A stretch of 64,000 nucleotides of DNA from Poecilobothrus nobilitatus (lineage: Eukaryota; Arthropoda; Insecta; Diptera; Dolichopodidae): NCBI GenBank assembly GCA_947095535.1, contig OX352774.1:72788416-72852415 (forward strand), read 5' to 3'. Position numbers and translations under genes: made by a program. A model generated the notes under the pieces. That model was given only the letters and a program-made list of their open reading frames with translations, did no database searches and was not told the origin of the DNA. Positions 46,980 to 58,813 of this stretch are shown piece by piece (positions within the stretch are counted from its first letter, which is position 1; the number at the start of each line of letters is the position of its first letter).

Positions 46980-47049
46980 GGCCTACTGGGGATATCACGT
47001 TAAAAAAAACACTCCATATTCCCTACCCCATAGGTGGTGTGAAAATGGC
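46980..47049 (+). repeat. Dispersed 70-bp conserved motif, copy 3
   Basis: It begins GGCCTACTGGGGATATCACG and ends GGTGGTGTGAAAATGGC. It abuts the point where P-element homology stops, so it is a plausible insertion or truncation boundary. Similarity to copy 1 is strong at both ends and in the poly-A centre. Confidence 0.7.
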
Positions 47050-48180
47050 AATAATTTTAATATATAACATATTTAAATATTTATTTTTTATGTATTTTAT
47101 TAATAATCTTAATTTTTATTTTTTAATTAAAATTTTCTAACTTAATTTCTAAACCAAAATTCTTGACAAAATTGGTTTTGCAAATTTTTTTATTGCCTAT
47201 ACTGTATCAAAAACTTCAAAAACCACTCTCATTCAAGTTTTGTTAAGAAGCCTTAATAGTGGGAAAATAAATGGAGGTATTTTTTTTAAAACTTAATTTT
47301 TTAATTAGAACATTTATATATTTTAAATTTGAATACATGAAAAGATGTGTTAAAGGTGAAATTTTATGGTGGCCTTTGGAAGAAATTTGAAAAAATGATT
47401 ATTTTTTGAGTTATTAAGGTTTATGCTTTACCACTATTTCATTTTTTACTATTTCCATAAGAATACGTGTAAATTTTTAAGAAAGCTTTACCACTATTTC
47501 AAAGCTCTCTCTCTATGTCAGGGCCTGTGAAAACATTATTGTAGGTTATGCTTTACTATATACTATTAACTATAGTATTCAATATAGTCACGCAAAATAT
47601 CGCAACTAACCCTATTGGAAATTTTTGAAGGGTTTTCTAAAATTTACTAACACAAATAAAAAAGAATATGCGATTATACTGGGCAAATTTTATGTTTGTA
47701 TTAGGTGAATAGTAAGTACATAAAGACTAATTCAAAATCTCCTCAAGTTCCAGTTAAAAGAAAGACAGAAAAAAAATTTAAATGTCATGCATTTGAAAAC
47801 TACTTAAAATAGAACACAAAAACTACTAACGTTTGAGGCGATGAAAAAATACTCTTTTTTTTTGTTTGACTCTTTTAGATGAAACTTGACTCTTTTAGAT
47901 GAAACTTCAAAACATTTTAAGCTGTTTTTAAGTACTTAATACACTTTACTACTTATCGAGTGCAAAACAAAGAGCGCAATTTAATTTAAAGTTCAGAATT
48001 ATAGTTTAAATATAAGTTTATATAAAAGTTTTAAATTTAAAATTTACAATTTAATTACATATTAATACAATATTATTTAAGTTAAACTATTCAAGAAAAT
48101 TTTAAGAAAAACCAAGGATACAACGACTTGGTAAGTCTTTTTATTTTTAAATATTTTCTAATAAATTATTATCATTAAGT
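47050..48180. other. AT-rich spacer with a 20-bp tandem duplication
   Basis: There is no recognisable gene. 'ttgactcttttagatgaaac' is repeated head to tail at about 47868-47907. The remainder is low-complexity AT-rich sequence. Confidence 0.4.
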
Positions 48181-49480
48181 ATGATGTATAAAAAAACATT
48201 TCAAAATGAAATGTGTTTAATACGTCGAGAAATTAAGGAGCAAATTTTGCAGCAGAATCGACGAAATTTTAGAAATGATAACTTTGATAGTAGTCGAAGT
48301 CAGGAGACTCATTTATTTTCTGATGAAGATAAAGATTCATCGCAAGATAAATTAAATCTTAGCGATTTGTCTGGTGATGATTTAATTCCAGAAAATTTAT
48401 TTAAAGAACATAAGATAGCAGTAATCTAAGGCAGTGGGCCTTAAATCATAAAACTTCCCACAAAGCAATTGATGAACAACTACAAATTTTACAAAATTGT
48501 AATATACGTGGCATTCCACTCACCGCCAAAACACTCTTAAAGACATTCGTGTCAACCATTGAGACAATAGAAATTAAGCCAGGAGAATACTAGAATTTTG
48601 GAATCCAAAAATACATAAATTCCAAAGTTTTCCCTTTCCTTCGTGATGTGACATGTGTAATGTTGGATATAAATGTTGATGGATTTAGTACCTTTAAAAG
48701 TTTAAGAGTAACTTTATGGCCGATCACAGCTTGTTTTTCGAATTTGTATTAAGAACCACTTTTTTTAGTGGGATGCTATTGTGGAATATCTAAACCTGCA
48801 TCAGCTAATAAATATCTTTAGAAATTTCTAGAAGAAATAACTGTTCTTAAGAAAGATGGAATCAACACAAAATATGGAAAAATTTTGACATCAGATTATT
48901 TACGTGGAATGCACCGACAAGGGCTTTTATTTCAGGTATTTAATTCCACACTGCTAAAAATAGCTGTCCAAACTGCATACAAGAAGGTCAATCAATAAGA
49001 AACTTGCTTTTCAACAACATATTGCAACTTTAAGAACTGATGAAGAACGAAAAGTATACATCATATCCAAGAATATTTAACAAATAAATCGAGCTTAGAA
49101 CTTGCAGGAATGGGAATGATGAAGCAGTTTGTATTAGATCCCATGCATCTATCTGTTATGAAAAAAATACTAACACTAATGTCAAAAGGCAAATTTAAAG
49201 GAAACTATTTCCAAACTGAAAATACTAAATATACGAAATGCAAGTTAATGATATTTTAAAAATACGAAATACAATGAAAGTTAATGATATTTTACAAAAT
49301 AAAATCAGAACAAACAACAACTGGGCATAATTGCTTGCAGAAATTTAAGCTCAACAATTACTTCTTACCCTAAACCACAAATATGATTCAAGTTTTATCC
49401 ACTACATTACGAGAACCAGTACATTTTGATACCAATGTTACATTGCTACACTATTTTTCATCATTGATCAAGTAAGAAGT
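48181..49480 (+). pseudogene. Decayed transposon-associated protein of unnamed insect family
   Basis: An initial open frame, 48181-48429 (IRREIKEQILQQNRRNFRND, acidic Ser-rich tail), is followed by recognisable blocks in changing frames. These are a conserved helical repeat at about 48440-48560, KPGEY with FGIQKY at about 48575-48620, DINVDGFSTFKSLRVTLWPI at about 48665-48725, LVGCYCGISKPASANKYL at about 48765-48820, SDYLRGMHRQGLLF at about 48890-48935, and a late block near TTLREPVHFDTN at about 49400. The VDG...FKS...WPI signature recurs in proteins scattered through insect and cnidarian genomes that look transposon-borne. I cannot name the superfamily. Many stops make it dead. Confidence 0.55.
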
Positions 49481-50017
49481 AGAAAAATATAGTATATGTA
49501 TTTATTGTTTAGCCTTAATGTATGTGAATGCTTTTCTTTTTTATCTATATATGCATTTATTCTTCTGATTTTCTTTATATAAAACCGCTATTGCATACTT
49601 TTAATTAAATTAATTATTTTAGCTTTGAAAGATGTCGTAAAATTATGATTTCATTTCACCAATAATTGACGGTCACATTAATCCACTAAACAGTGAAAAT
49701 ATGACGCAAATATTCACTACTTCAACACAAAAAATGCCTGGTTAAATAATTTATGCTTAATAAATTGAATTATAAATAATAAAAATAAATTTTTTTATCA
49801 AAGCAGTATAAAATTAAAAATAAGCATAATGAAAGCGAAGGCCTTTTTTCATAGTAGAAAAGTGTGTTATTTTCAAAAGTTTATTAACACATTTTGTGTG
49901 TTACACTTTTATATTCTTCATATGTCAAAAACGGTTAGAGATAGAGAAAAAGTTATTGGGTACTAATTATAAGACTTGAAAATCTGTTTCGAAATATGCT
50001 ATAAAAAGCAGCCCAAA
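49481..50017. other. AT-rich spacer
   Basis: No gene is seen. Short coding-like scraps at 49625-49740 may belong to the tail of the preceding pseudogene. Confidence 0.35.
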
Positions 50018-50118
50018 TACAGGGTGTTTCAAAAGAAAATTCAGTTTGAAACATAATTTTTTTATTTTGTCATTTTGAACCTTCATATCTTTGTAACTGT
50101 TATATGGGAATCATTAGT
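50018..50118 (+). mobile_element. One end of a mariner-like MITE
   Basis: TACAGGGTGTTTCAAAAGAA followed by 'aaattcagtttgaaac' resembles a TA-flanked mariner/MITE terminus (TACAGGGTGT type). No matching inverted right end was found before the hAT remnant starts, so only one end remains. Confidence 0.4.
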
Positions 50119-50129
50119 ACACAGATTCA

Positions 50130-51473
50130 AAAATCGCACAAGCCTTGAAATGTAGTAGAAAGCTTCCGACATTGCGGAAATTTTAGGTAAAAAAGGTAAG
50201 AAAAGTGTAGTTTCAGCAATAGAAACAACAAAATTTTCGTTAATAGTGGATGAAACTACTGATTTGTCCACAAAAAAAATTATTTATGACAGATTTTTGG
50301 GTTTTATCAATAGACAAAAACTGACACGGAATCTATTTATATTAGTATTAAAAAATTGTTTTCGGAGAATCAGATGCCACTAGAAAATTTAATTGAGCTT
50401 GCAACTCACGGAGCCAGTGTAATGGCAGGCGAAATTAATGGCCTACAAAAAAAACTTAAAACAACATGCCGATATTATTTTTATAAAATGTAGTTGCCAT
50501 AGTTTACATTTATGTACAGCATATTCATGTAAAAAACTGTCAATGATATTGAACAACTTTGCCGTAATATTATAAGTATTTTTCGTATAGCTCAAAGAGA
50601 ATAGCCGAATTTAAAGAATTTAAGAATTATTGCTCTGTTAAACCTCACAAAATTCTCGGTGTTTCTTTTACAAGATGGCTTGCATTAGAGGACACATTTA
50701 ATAGGATACTTGAGCAATGGAATCCTCTAAAATTGTACTTTATTTCAAGTTATACAGAAATAAATGGAATTAAGGCAAAATATTTAGCAGAGACAATGGA
50801 TGATCCAGAAATTAATTTTAAATTTTTAAAATTAAACTTAACTTAAATTTAAGTTACTTAAATTTAAATTAAAATTTTAAGTAACTTTTAACTAATGTTT
50901 TTATAAAAAATCTTGATACATCTCAATTCTCACAACTTGATATATACGACAAAAAAAAATTATAAATCTATAGAAGAAATTCTTATTGGAATTAATGTTG
51001 AAAAATTTATAATGATAATTTTAAATATTCAATGAAAGTCAAAATAAAAACAAATAAGTATACTTAATTTTTATATGGAGCTTATAACTCAGATGAAGTT
51101 AAATTTGATTTTAATAATGATAACATAAAACTTTTATCATTAATAACTCCGGAAAAATATTTAATAGATTCATCAGATTCAGACTTGTCCATAACTCTAT
51201 TGATAAATAAATTTCCCAATTTAATTGAATGCGATTCGGAAACGATTTTCACCCAATGGAAATTACTTAAATTTTTTAACCAATATTGAAATTAATGAGT
51301 TTTGCGAAAGAAATAGTGTTTTGAAAAATGGTTTAGATGAAATTTGTTTCAAAGAACTATGCAACTTTGTATTTAATCTAATGTCGCTGGCTAAGGAATT
51401 ATTGCCAAAATCCCGCATTACGTTTGGAGCGCAAAAGAACTTTTTTAATTTGTTTTTTTTTCATCTTTCTTAA
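50130..51473 (+). pseudogene. Decayed hAT transposase (ZBED5/SCAND3-like)
   Basis: Catalytic-region motifs are present in shifting frames: KFSLIVDETTDLSTKK at about 50230, ELATHGASVMAGEINGLQ at about 50396, CSCHSLHLCTAYSCKK at about 50492, FTRWLALEDTFNRILEQWN at about 50670. A C-terminal segment, 51225-51473, has LDEICFKELCNFVFNLMSLA, and the dimerisation motif after it is lost. A palindrome-rich patch at about 50820-50885 (AACTTAAATTTAAGTT) interrupts the frame. It is related in architecture to hAT-3 but is not a recent copy. Confidence 0.75.
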
Positions 51474-51959
51474 GAATAATTTACTTTGTATTTCAATATT
51501 TTTTAACACGTAATAAATAAATATTTTGTGTTTTTTATGTTTTGTTATCGTGTTTTATTTTTATAACATATACATTAATTTATTTTTTATAACATATACA
51601 TACATTTATTTTTATTATTGAATTTTATGTGTAAATGGAATCTAAATTCTTTTTGGGAAAAAAGCATATTACAATAATGAAATTTTTGTATTTTTGATTT
51701 GGTTACTTTTTAGCTTTGGCGATGGTTTAAAAATTTTTTTAGTAGTGGCAACCCTGATCTACTAGGTATATTTTTTTTATGTTCGATTGTTTAGTATAAA
51801 GAAATAATTCAAAAGGAAAACAGGCTGACGGAAAGAAATTAGTTTTTAAATATAGAAAATTTTTTTTGTGTTAAGAATAAAAAAATATAAAAGTGATTCG
51901 TTAATAAAAAAAAAAAATTATTTTAGATAAAGTGATCGAAAAAATTTTTTTTAAAGGAA
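51474..51959. other. AT-rich spacer, 5' flank of Harbinger remnant 2
   Basis: There is no frame. A patch with 'ctgacggaaagaaatta' at 51820-51845 leads into the Harbinger first exon. No inverted repeats were paired. Confidence 0.35.
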
Positions 51960-52565
51960 ATGAATTTTATAGTGGCTGTAGAACAATTGGAAAATGAAGA
52001 AACGGAAAATTCAAGGGATTTGCGTCTGGAAAGAAAATACTTCGAGATAAATGTAATTCCTTTCGAATTAAATGATCAATCGTAAGTAATATATTAATAC
52101 AATTACGTTAAAAAACTTTATTTTTCTAGTTTCAAACGACATTTTAGATTGAATAAGAACGCATTAAAATATTTATTATATTTTTTAGGAAATTAATTAA
52201 AATATCCTAAAAGGTCTGATGCATTGGATCCAATTAATCGCCTATGTGCGGTATTACGCTTTTTTGCCAGTGGTAGTTATCGACACGATGCAGGAAAAGA
52301 TGTGGATATATCTATCGCTCAATCAACTATGTCTTAAGTAATTAAAAATTGTTTAGATATTTTTGAAAAGAAATTATGTAGGGAATGGATAAATTTAGAA
52401 ATGACGGAAGAAAAACGATGTGGTAATATAGATTTTTATTCTAAATCTAGATTTCCTGAAGTTATAATGTGTATAGATGGTACACATGTACGTATAATAA
52501 AACCAAAAGAAGAACACCATTTATTCTACAATGGAAAAGGTTATTTTAGCATAAATGTTATGTTG
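51960..52565 (+). pseudogene. PIF/Harbinger transposase, 5' exons, two nonsense codons
   Basis: Exon 1 is 51960-52081 (MNFIVAVEQLENEETENSRD, donor GTAAGT). Exon 2 starts at 52130 after TTCTAG in matching phase: FKRHFRLNKNALKYLLYFLG. It then reads through two in-frame TAA codons (about 52194 and 52335) to VIMCIDGTHVRIIKPK, with the first catalytic aspartate, and HLFYNGKGYFSINVML, ending at a good GTAAGA donor at 52566. No later exon is visible. The architecture matches the Harbinger at 25087-25790, of which it is a diverged relative. Confidence 0.82.
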
Positions 52566-53800
52566 GTAAGAATTTTAAATGTTATTTAGTATAAATTTTT
52601 TGATTATTATTTTTTTTTAATAATATTTTGATTAATTTTTTTTTTGTTATTAATATTTGGATATATGTATTTTAATTATTTTTTACTTAAAATCTAAAAT
52701 AAGCTGAATTTTGTTACTTAAAATCTAAAATAAATATGTACTTTCATCATTAAAAAAAATGATAAAAGAAGTATTCTTTCATTACTTTTTTTTAAGCACA
52801 TTATCAGTTTTTCATAAGATAAAAACAGTCTGGGTTTTCTCTTTTCCTCTTGTACAATTTCCGTATTTGAATATGAAACAAAATTTTGTCTATTTTATCT
52901 AAGCGATCTCCTGAAATTCTTCCCGAACGTTTTCACATTTTCATGGAAAGCCTACGTACATAAAATAATGCCTCATTAATTACTATTTTAAATACTTGTC
53001 TTCTAATAGGGAATGTATAATTTTATATAGCAAATTTTTTGTTTTTTTTTTAAATTATACATTATAGCAAATTTGGATGTTTCGTGTGATTGTATTTGGT
53101 ATTTAATATTATACTAAAAATATTAATACAATTGCACGAAACATCACAATAGAATGTTTCCAAAACGTAGAAAAATGCTTAATATTTTTGTTCTGGGTGA
53201 ATTCTCTATATACATGTATAGTTTCTTTATGTTTTTATGCCAAAATGTCTATGTCGAGATTAATTTTATAAATCAATCGCAACATGTTGAAAAATGTATG
53301 AACGGATATGGATAATTGAGTATTGGTTCAACTTTACTTTACTTGAGATTAAGTAAAAATTATTGCGCCTTAATTTTCGTATATCGTGTAAAAATTGTAC
53401 TCCCTTGGCTTTTTCCCTTGATGTTGAAAAAATGTTGAAGTAATAAAGGTCCGCGACAAAACAAAAACAAATGTTTATTTTTTTTACTTGCGGGTTTGTA
53501 AAATTTTGAATATTGAGATTAACATGTGTTCCTAGAAAAATGAGAGGGATTAACAAATTTTGAGTTTTTCAAATGAGTTTTTAAATTTTGCCACTTTCCC
53601 AAATTAATTGTCGTCAATTTACACAAAAATATTAAAATCTTAAAGTAAAATTTGAAATAAAGTGAAATAAATATATATACTTATAAAAAAATTTAAAAAA
53701 ATCATTCAAAGAAATTATTTTATAAATATTACTTTGAGGCAGACAAATAGTATTCAATTAAAATACCGAAGATTCCGAAGGAAAAAACACGGGTCTACTA
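52566..53800. other. AT-rich spacer with a 21-bp-arm inverted repeat
   Basis: No gene is visible. The arms 53076-53096 (GATGTTTCGTGTGATTGTAT plus T) and 53125-53145 are inverted copies with 19 of 21 matches around a 28-bp loop. They could be a tiny MITE or a hairpin. Confidence 0.5.
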
Positions 53801-53804
53801 TGAA

Positions 53805-53905
53805 ATCTCCTTTTTTAAAATCTCCTTTTCCAAAATCTCCTTTTTTAAAGTCTCCTTTTTTTAAAATCTCCTTTTTTTAAAATCTCCTTTCACAAAAAAG
53901 GAGAC
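53805..53905. repeat. Six tandem copies of AAATCTCCTTTTTT followed by an inverted copy
   Basis: The units are 13-18 bp, varying in T-run length and closing bases. The array is followed directly by AAAAAAGGAGACTTTG, the inverse of the unit, so a transcript could fold back. Confidence 0.8.
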
Positions 53906-53945
53906 TTTGTACAAAGAAAACAATAGCACATAATTAGTGAAAATA

Positions 53946-54022
53946 AATATATTATATATATAATATATATATTTATTTTGATGATAATATATTTATATAT
54001 GTATATATATATATATATATAC

Positions 54023-54064
<42 letters not shown>
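53946..54064. repeat. (TA)n microsatellite
   Basis: Long runs of TA with a few interruptions (TTTATTTTGATGATAA in the middle). A second TA-rich tract follows the LINE at 57533-57626. Confidence 0.9.
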
Positions 54065-54070
<6 letters not shown>

Positions 54071-54109
54071 AAAAATAACCTATATAGAATATTTGCATAA
54101 ACAAACAAT

Positions 54110-54424
54110 TTTCAATAAATTCTCAATAATAACTTTTCAATAACTTTTCAACTTCATATAAGATTTTCACTTAATAATTATAACTCATAGATACAATTTT
54201 CCAATAACTTTTCAACTTCATATATAATGATTTTCACTTTCATAATTATAACTCATAGATACAATTTTCAATAACAATTTCTGAATTCCCAAATAATAAC
54301 CACTTCATATAAGATTTTCACTTCATACATACAGTTCACAGACACAACTATCAGTAACAATTTTCAACTTCAATAAGAACCATCTCATTTAAGATCTTTA
54401 CTCCATAAATATAACTCACAGTTA
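54110..54424. repeat. Decayed 65-85 bp tandem repeats, about five copies, 5' of the LINE
   Basis: The unit contains 'caacttcatataagatttt', 'cacttaataattataactc' and 'atagatacaattttc'. It recurs from 54110 to about 54424, decaying rightward. Tandem 5' leader repeats are common in LINEs, so this may be the promoter region of the element that starts at about 54425. An (AAT)n stretch at 54425-54465 follows. Confidence 0.65.
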
Positions 54425-57400
54425 ATAATAATAATAATAATAGTAATAATAATAGTACTAATATAACAACCAATATTGAATATGCCTAGCAAAACACTAG
54501 GATCGGTTTGCAGTAGGCTAATCTCCTGCTCAAACTTAAAAAATCTAAGAGGATTCAAGAAACTTCAACAAGCCTCGGATACAATAGAAACGGAAATATA
54601 GGCACAACATTTGGCACGAAAATAAGGACACGAATCGCACAATGGAATGTAAGAACTCTTAGCATCAAGACTTGCACAGCTAGAACAACAAGTGGCTGCG
54701 TATAAAATAAGTATTCTAGGCATTAGCGAGCTAAGATGGAACAAGCAAGGCGAACTAAAATCTGACAATGGCAACATAATCCTATTCAGTGGCAAAGATT
54801 CAAGAAGTGAGGGCGGAGTAGGAATACTAATCGCGAAAAATATAAGCCAATCACTAGTCTCTTGGAAAGCAATCTCTGATAGAATTATCATTGCAGGATT
54901 TAAAGGTAGAATTAGACACACAACAATCATTCAATGCTATGCACCAACGGAAAACGCAGAAACAGAAGAGAAAGATGATTTCTACAACCAAATAAGCAGC
55001 ACACTCAGCAGGGTTAGCAAAGGGGATCTAGTAATACTTATGGGCGACTTCAATGCTCAGGTCGGCAATAACAACTTAAATCTAGAAGATGTCATAGGTA
55101 AACATGGCTTAGGATCAAGGAATAACAATGGGGACAGATTAATAGAAATATGTCAAACAAACAATCTGGTAATAGGTGGTACTATATTCCCGCACAAAAA
55201 CATTCACAAATATACATGGACTTCACCAGGCGGTAGAGTAAGAAATCAGATAGACCACATATGTGTGAGTAAGAAATGGAAGAACTCCCTCATGGACGTA
55301 AGGAATAAAAGAGGTGCAGACATACATAGCTACCATGAATTAATAACTGCAGACCTCCAGATCAAGTTAAGGAGAAACACAAGTAATAACACACAGCGGC
55401 CCCCAGCCAAAATAAACCTAGCGCCACTTAGGGACCCAATTGTAAGAGCAAGCACCACTGCAGCCATACAAGACACCATGCGGCAAAACATCCAGCAAGC
55501 GTGGGAAGAAACATCCAGGAATCTGAGACAAACAGCTACAAATATTCTGGGCACCAACCTAAATAATAACAGGAAGCCATGGATCTCAGGCCAAACATGG
55601 GACCTAATCAAGCAAAGGCAACATCTCAAAAACCAGCTAAACACTGACAGCTCGGCCGTTATAAGAGAACAATACCTTAACACCTCGAAACTGGTTAAGA
55701 AAGCGGCGAGAACAGACAAAAGGAAGCATCTTGGAAGAATTGCTAGAGAAGCTGAAACTGCAGCAAACAAATACGACATGAGGGCAGTATATAACACCAT
55801 TCATAGGCTCACAAATCAAACATGCAGAGTCAATCAGCCAGTTAAAAGTCGTAACGGTGTACTAATAACAAGTGTAAATGAACAGACGCAAAGGTGGAAA
55901 GAACACTTCCAAGAAATCAGCAACATACAACAACCAAATGAGCAACCGCAAAAGGATACTATCCAACACAGCAACATAATCAACAACATAAGCGACTCTA
56001 CCCCGTCCATACTGGAAATCAAAGACACCATCCTGAGGCTGAAAAGCAACAGGGCAGCCGGAAGTGACGGTCTACCAAGCGAAATCTTAAGACTTGATCC
56101 GCAAACAGCAGCCGAACTTATACAGCCCCACATAACAAATACATGGGAAACAGAAACAATTCCTACGGTATGGAAGGAAGGAGTAATAATTAAGATCCCG
56201 AAGAAAGGAGATCTATCTGATTGCAACAATTGAAGAGGTATCACACTGCTCAACACCATATATAAAATCCTAGGCGGGATAATACAAAATAGACTCCAAG
56301 ACGCAATGCAGAACATGCTCAGAGATGAACAAGCTGGATTTCGACCAAACAGAAGCTGCCTAGACCAAGCAAACACTCTCAGAATGATCGTAGAACAATC
56401 ACATGAATGGAGGTCACTGCTATGTCTAATATTCGTTGACTTTCAGAAAGATTTCGACTCCATCCACAGAAACGCAATATGGAGAGCACTTGAGAATACA
56501 AATTTACCAGATAAAATAATCAACATTATCAAGAACATGTATGTCAACTCGAAACTAGCAGTATCACATAATGGAAACATCAGCAATTCATTTACAACTA
56601 ATGTTGGTGTTAAGCAAGGATGCCCCCTCTCGCCACTGCTGTTCACCATCGTACTAGACGACATTATGAGAGAAATCAGTTGCACAGAAAGAGGCATAAA
56701 TTGGTCAGATGATAAAATCTTAGAAGACCTTGACTTCGCAGATGACATCTGTCTACTATCACATAGCCAAGAAGATGCACAGTCCAAATTGAATCACTTG
56801 CAACAAATAGCGCGAAACGTTGGATTAGAAATAAACATCAATAAAACCAAAGCAATGCACATACACCTTCCAAATGATAATCCAATCAAGCTAGATGGCC
56901 GCGACATAGAGTACACATCTAACTTCTGTTATCTGGGCAGTATTATCACGCCAACAGGCGGCACCAGTGAAGACGTTCAAAACAGAATTGATAAAGCCCG
57001 AACAGCCTTCGGAAGACTTCGCCCCATATGGAACAGTTCGCAAATATCTAGCCGAACTAAGTTAATGATATTCAAGTCATGTGTAATATCTACATTAACA
57101 TATGGCAGCGAATCATGGTTGCTAACTAACTCCATCAAGAATAAACTACAAGTCTTCATCAACAAACATCTTAGAATAATATGCCGAATATTCTGGCCCG
57201 AAAGAATTAGGAATACAGACTTGTGGGAGTTAACAAATGAAGAGCCAATAGTGAAGCAAATTACCAGAAGGAAATGGAAATGGATTGGTCATACACTAAG
57301 GAAAAGTGAAGATTGCATAACAAGGATGGCGCTGTGTTGGAACCCTCAAGGTGGGTCCAGAACAAGAGGAAGACCCAGAACAACATGGAGGAGAACAGTG

Positions 57401-57530
57401 CTAGATGAAATAAGCAGATGCGAGAGCTACTGGAACGAAATAGAAGCAGTAGCAAGAAATAAAGAAGAATGGAAACTTCAAGTTGAAGCCCTATGCTCCC
57501 TAGTGGAGTAACAGGAAAAAAAAAAAATAA
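54425..57530 (+). mobile_element. Non-LTR retrotransposon (LINE, RTE-like or related clade)
   Basis: It contains a single large ORF with APE endonuclease and reverse transcriptase and a short A-rich 3' end (57513-57530). It is flanked on both sides by TA-rich simple sequence. The coding body is clearly richer in G and C than the surroundings, which suggests recent arrival or transfer. No target duplication could be fixed, because both flanks are simple repeats. Confidence 0.85.
54481..57511 (+). pseudogene. LINE ORF: APE endonuclease plus reverse transcriptase, one nonsense codon
   Basis: The main frame covers 54692-57511, with the start of the endonuclease (RTRIAQWNVRTL, about 54625-54660) in another frame just upstream. 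The APE part has GISELRW, GVGILIA, CYAPTEN, LMGDFNAQVG and NQIDHICVSKKW. The RT part has NRAAGSDGLPSEILR, EQAGFRPNRSCLDQ, FVDFQKDFDSIHR, GVKQGCPLSPLLF and the catalytic LDFADDICLLS. The C-terminal end has RRKWKWIGHTLRKS and GRPRTTWRRTVLDEI. The TGA at 56231-56233 interrupts CNN*RGITLL. The conserved tryptophan expected there suggests TGG to TGA. A second small shift lies near 54655-54665. Otherwise the reading frame is intact. Confidence 0.9.
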
Positions 57531-57595
57531 AAATATATATATATATATATGCATATACTAAACATATATATATATATATATATATGCATATACTA

Positions 57596-57629
<34 letters not shown>

Positions 57630-57630
57630 T
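57531..57630. repeat. TA-rich minisatellite after the LINE
   Basis: A run of TA followed by GCATATACTAAACA occurs twice (unit about 46 bp), then more TA. It forms the 3' flank of the LINE and may have arisen from its tail or the TA-rich target. Confidence 0.8.
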
Positions 57631-57634
57631 ATAT

Positions 57635-57866
57635 ATTTTTTTTTTGTTTTTAATGCTAAATTTTTATATTTTCTAATATTATAACATTCATCAACATAAA
57701 TGATTATTATCATAATAAACTTTTACATTATAATAACAAAAAGCTTTTACTTGATCGTATTATCGATATTCTTACGATAGTACGATAAGAAAAACTTTTT
57801 GTTTTTAATGATAAATTTATATTTATTAATATTATAACGTTCATTCATCAATATAAATGATTAAAA
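57635..57866. repeat. Direct repeat of about 70 bp, two copies 160 bp apart
   Basis: 'tttgtttttaatgctaaatt' through 'catcaacataaatgatta' at 57640-57705 recurs at about 57798-57865 with several substitutions. Between the copies is 'atcgtattatcgatattctt'. Confidence 0.65.
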
Positions 57867-58700
57867 AAAAAGAGAAAAGAGCTGCTTGTAGCAATTACAA
57901 GAGTTGAACAAATGCAAAGCGGACAGATTTTGAACGGCACCCAAAAAACACAAAAAAATATGCTTTCCCAACTGAAAAGTTGTCCACTTTATATAGAAAG
58001 TTTTGAGTTTTTTATTCTTCCTCAATTAATTCCAACTCATCACGAATAATGTATTCTAAATGAAAAGTTTATGATGACTTTATATATAATATAATTTGTA
58101 TAAATTATAATTATTAAATATTTAGAAATTTCTAATAAAACAAAGACTATACTCTTTCAATCAAATGATGAAATAATTAAATTATAAAATATGTAAGATA
58201 AAGTTATTAGAACACCTGCATATGTACCTACATAATTATAAACTGTATCACACCTATGCTTGTTTTCCTAAGGGATATTTGTCAGACCTTGTTCTTTAAT
58301 TTATTAATTCTTTTCTATAATCACTTTATTTTGCTGATTCAAATCTGATCTTTTTTTATCTACTTAAATATTTAAATATCATAAGCATGTTTTATGTATT
58401 CATTTAATATAAATTTAATTTTTTTATCCCAAAGTTTTGTTATGAAATTGCTACATATAAAATTTTATATTTCTTTTTAATAGTGAATATTGAAATTTTT
58501 AATTATAAATTGAAAAAAAAAATATTTAAATGAAAAAAATAGTCGTGGGATTAAACAGAATTATTAAAGAATCTATAACTTCGTCATAATTTACTATTTG
58601 AACTCTTATAAGACTACCAATTTATTACCATAAATGGTTATTAGAACCATTTACTATAAATGATTTTTTTTTCTATTTAAGTACAATTTAAGTTTTGTGT
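57867..58700. other. AT-rich spacer
   Basis: No gene was found on either strand. A short GC-richer patch lies at 57880-57935 ('gctgcttgtagcaattacaa'), with no recognised homology. Confidence 0.35.
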
Positions 58701-58711
58701 GATATTTTTAC

Positions 58712-58813
58712 CCTCAAAAATGTGATTCCCCCATGCTGCTACTTCTACTGCTACTGCATTTTGATATTCAACACCATTAATTATATTTTTTCGAAGCCTT
58801 CGGTTGCTTGGAA
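58712..58813 (-). pseudogene. Possible minus-strand exon, unknown protein
   Basis: On the minus strand a strong 3' splice site (ten Ts then ACAG) precedes an open 102-nt exon ending at a GT donor. It reads PSNRRLRKNIINGVEYQNAV, then AVEVAAWGNHIFE. The composition is coding-like and unlike the AT-rich flanks. I do not recognise the protein. Other coding-like scraps lie upstream on the same strand at 59094-60000, so this may be one exon of a decayed transposon gene. Confidence 0.45.

Noticed and set aside
53890..54108. 72-residue Tyr/Ile-rich minus-strand protein
   Set aside because: It is a translation of the (TA)n microsatellite.
54565..57554. Long minus-strand frames across the LINE
   Set aside because: They mirror the higher-GC plus-strand LINE ORF and carry no domain of their own.
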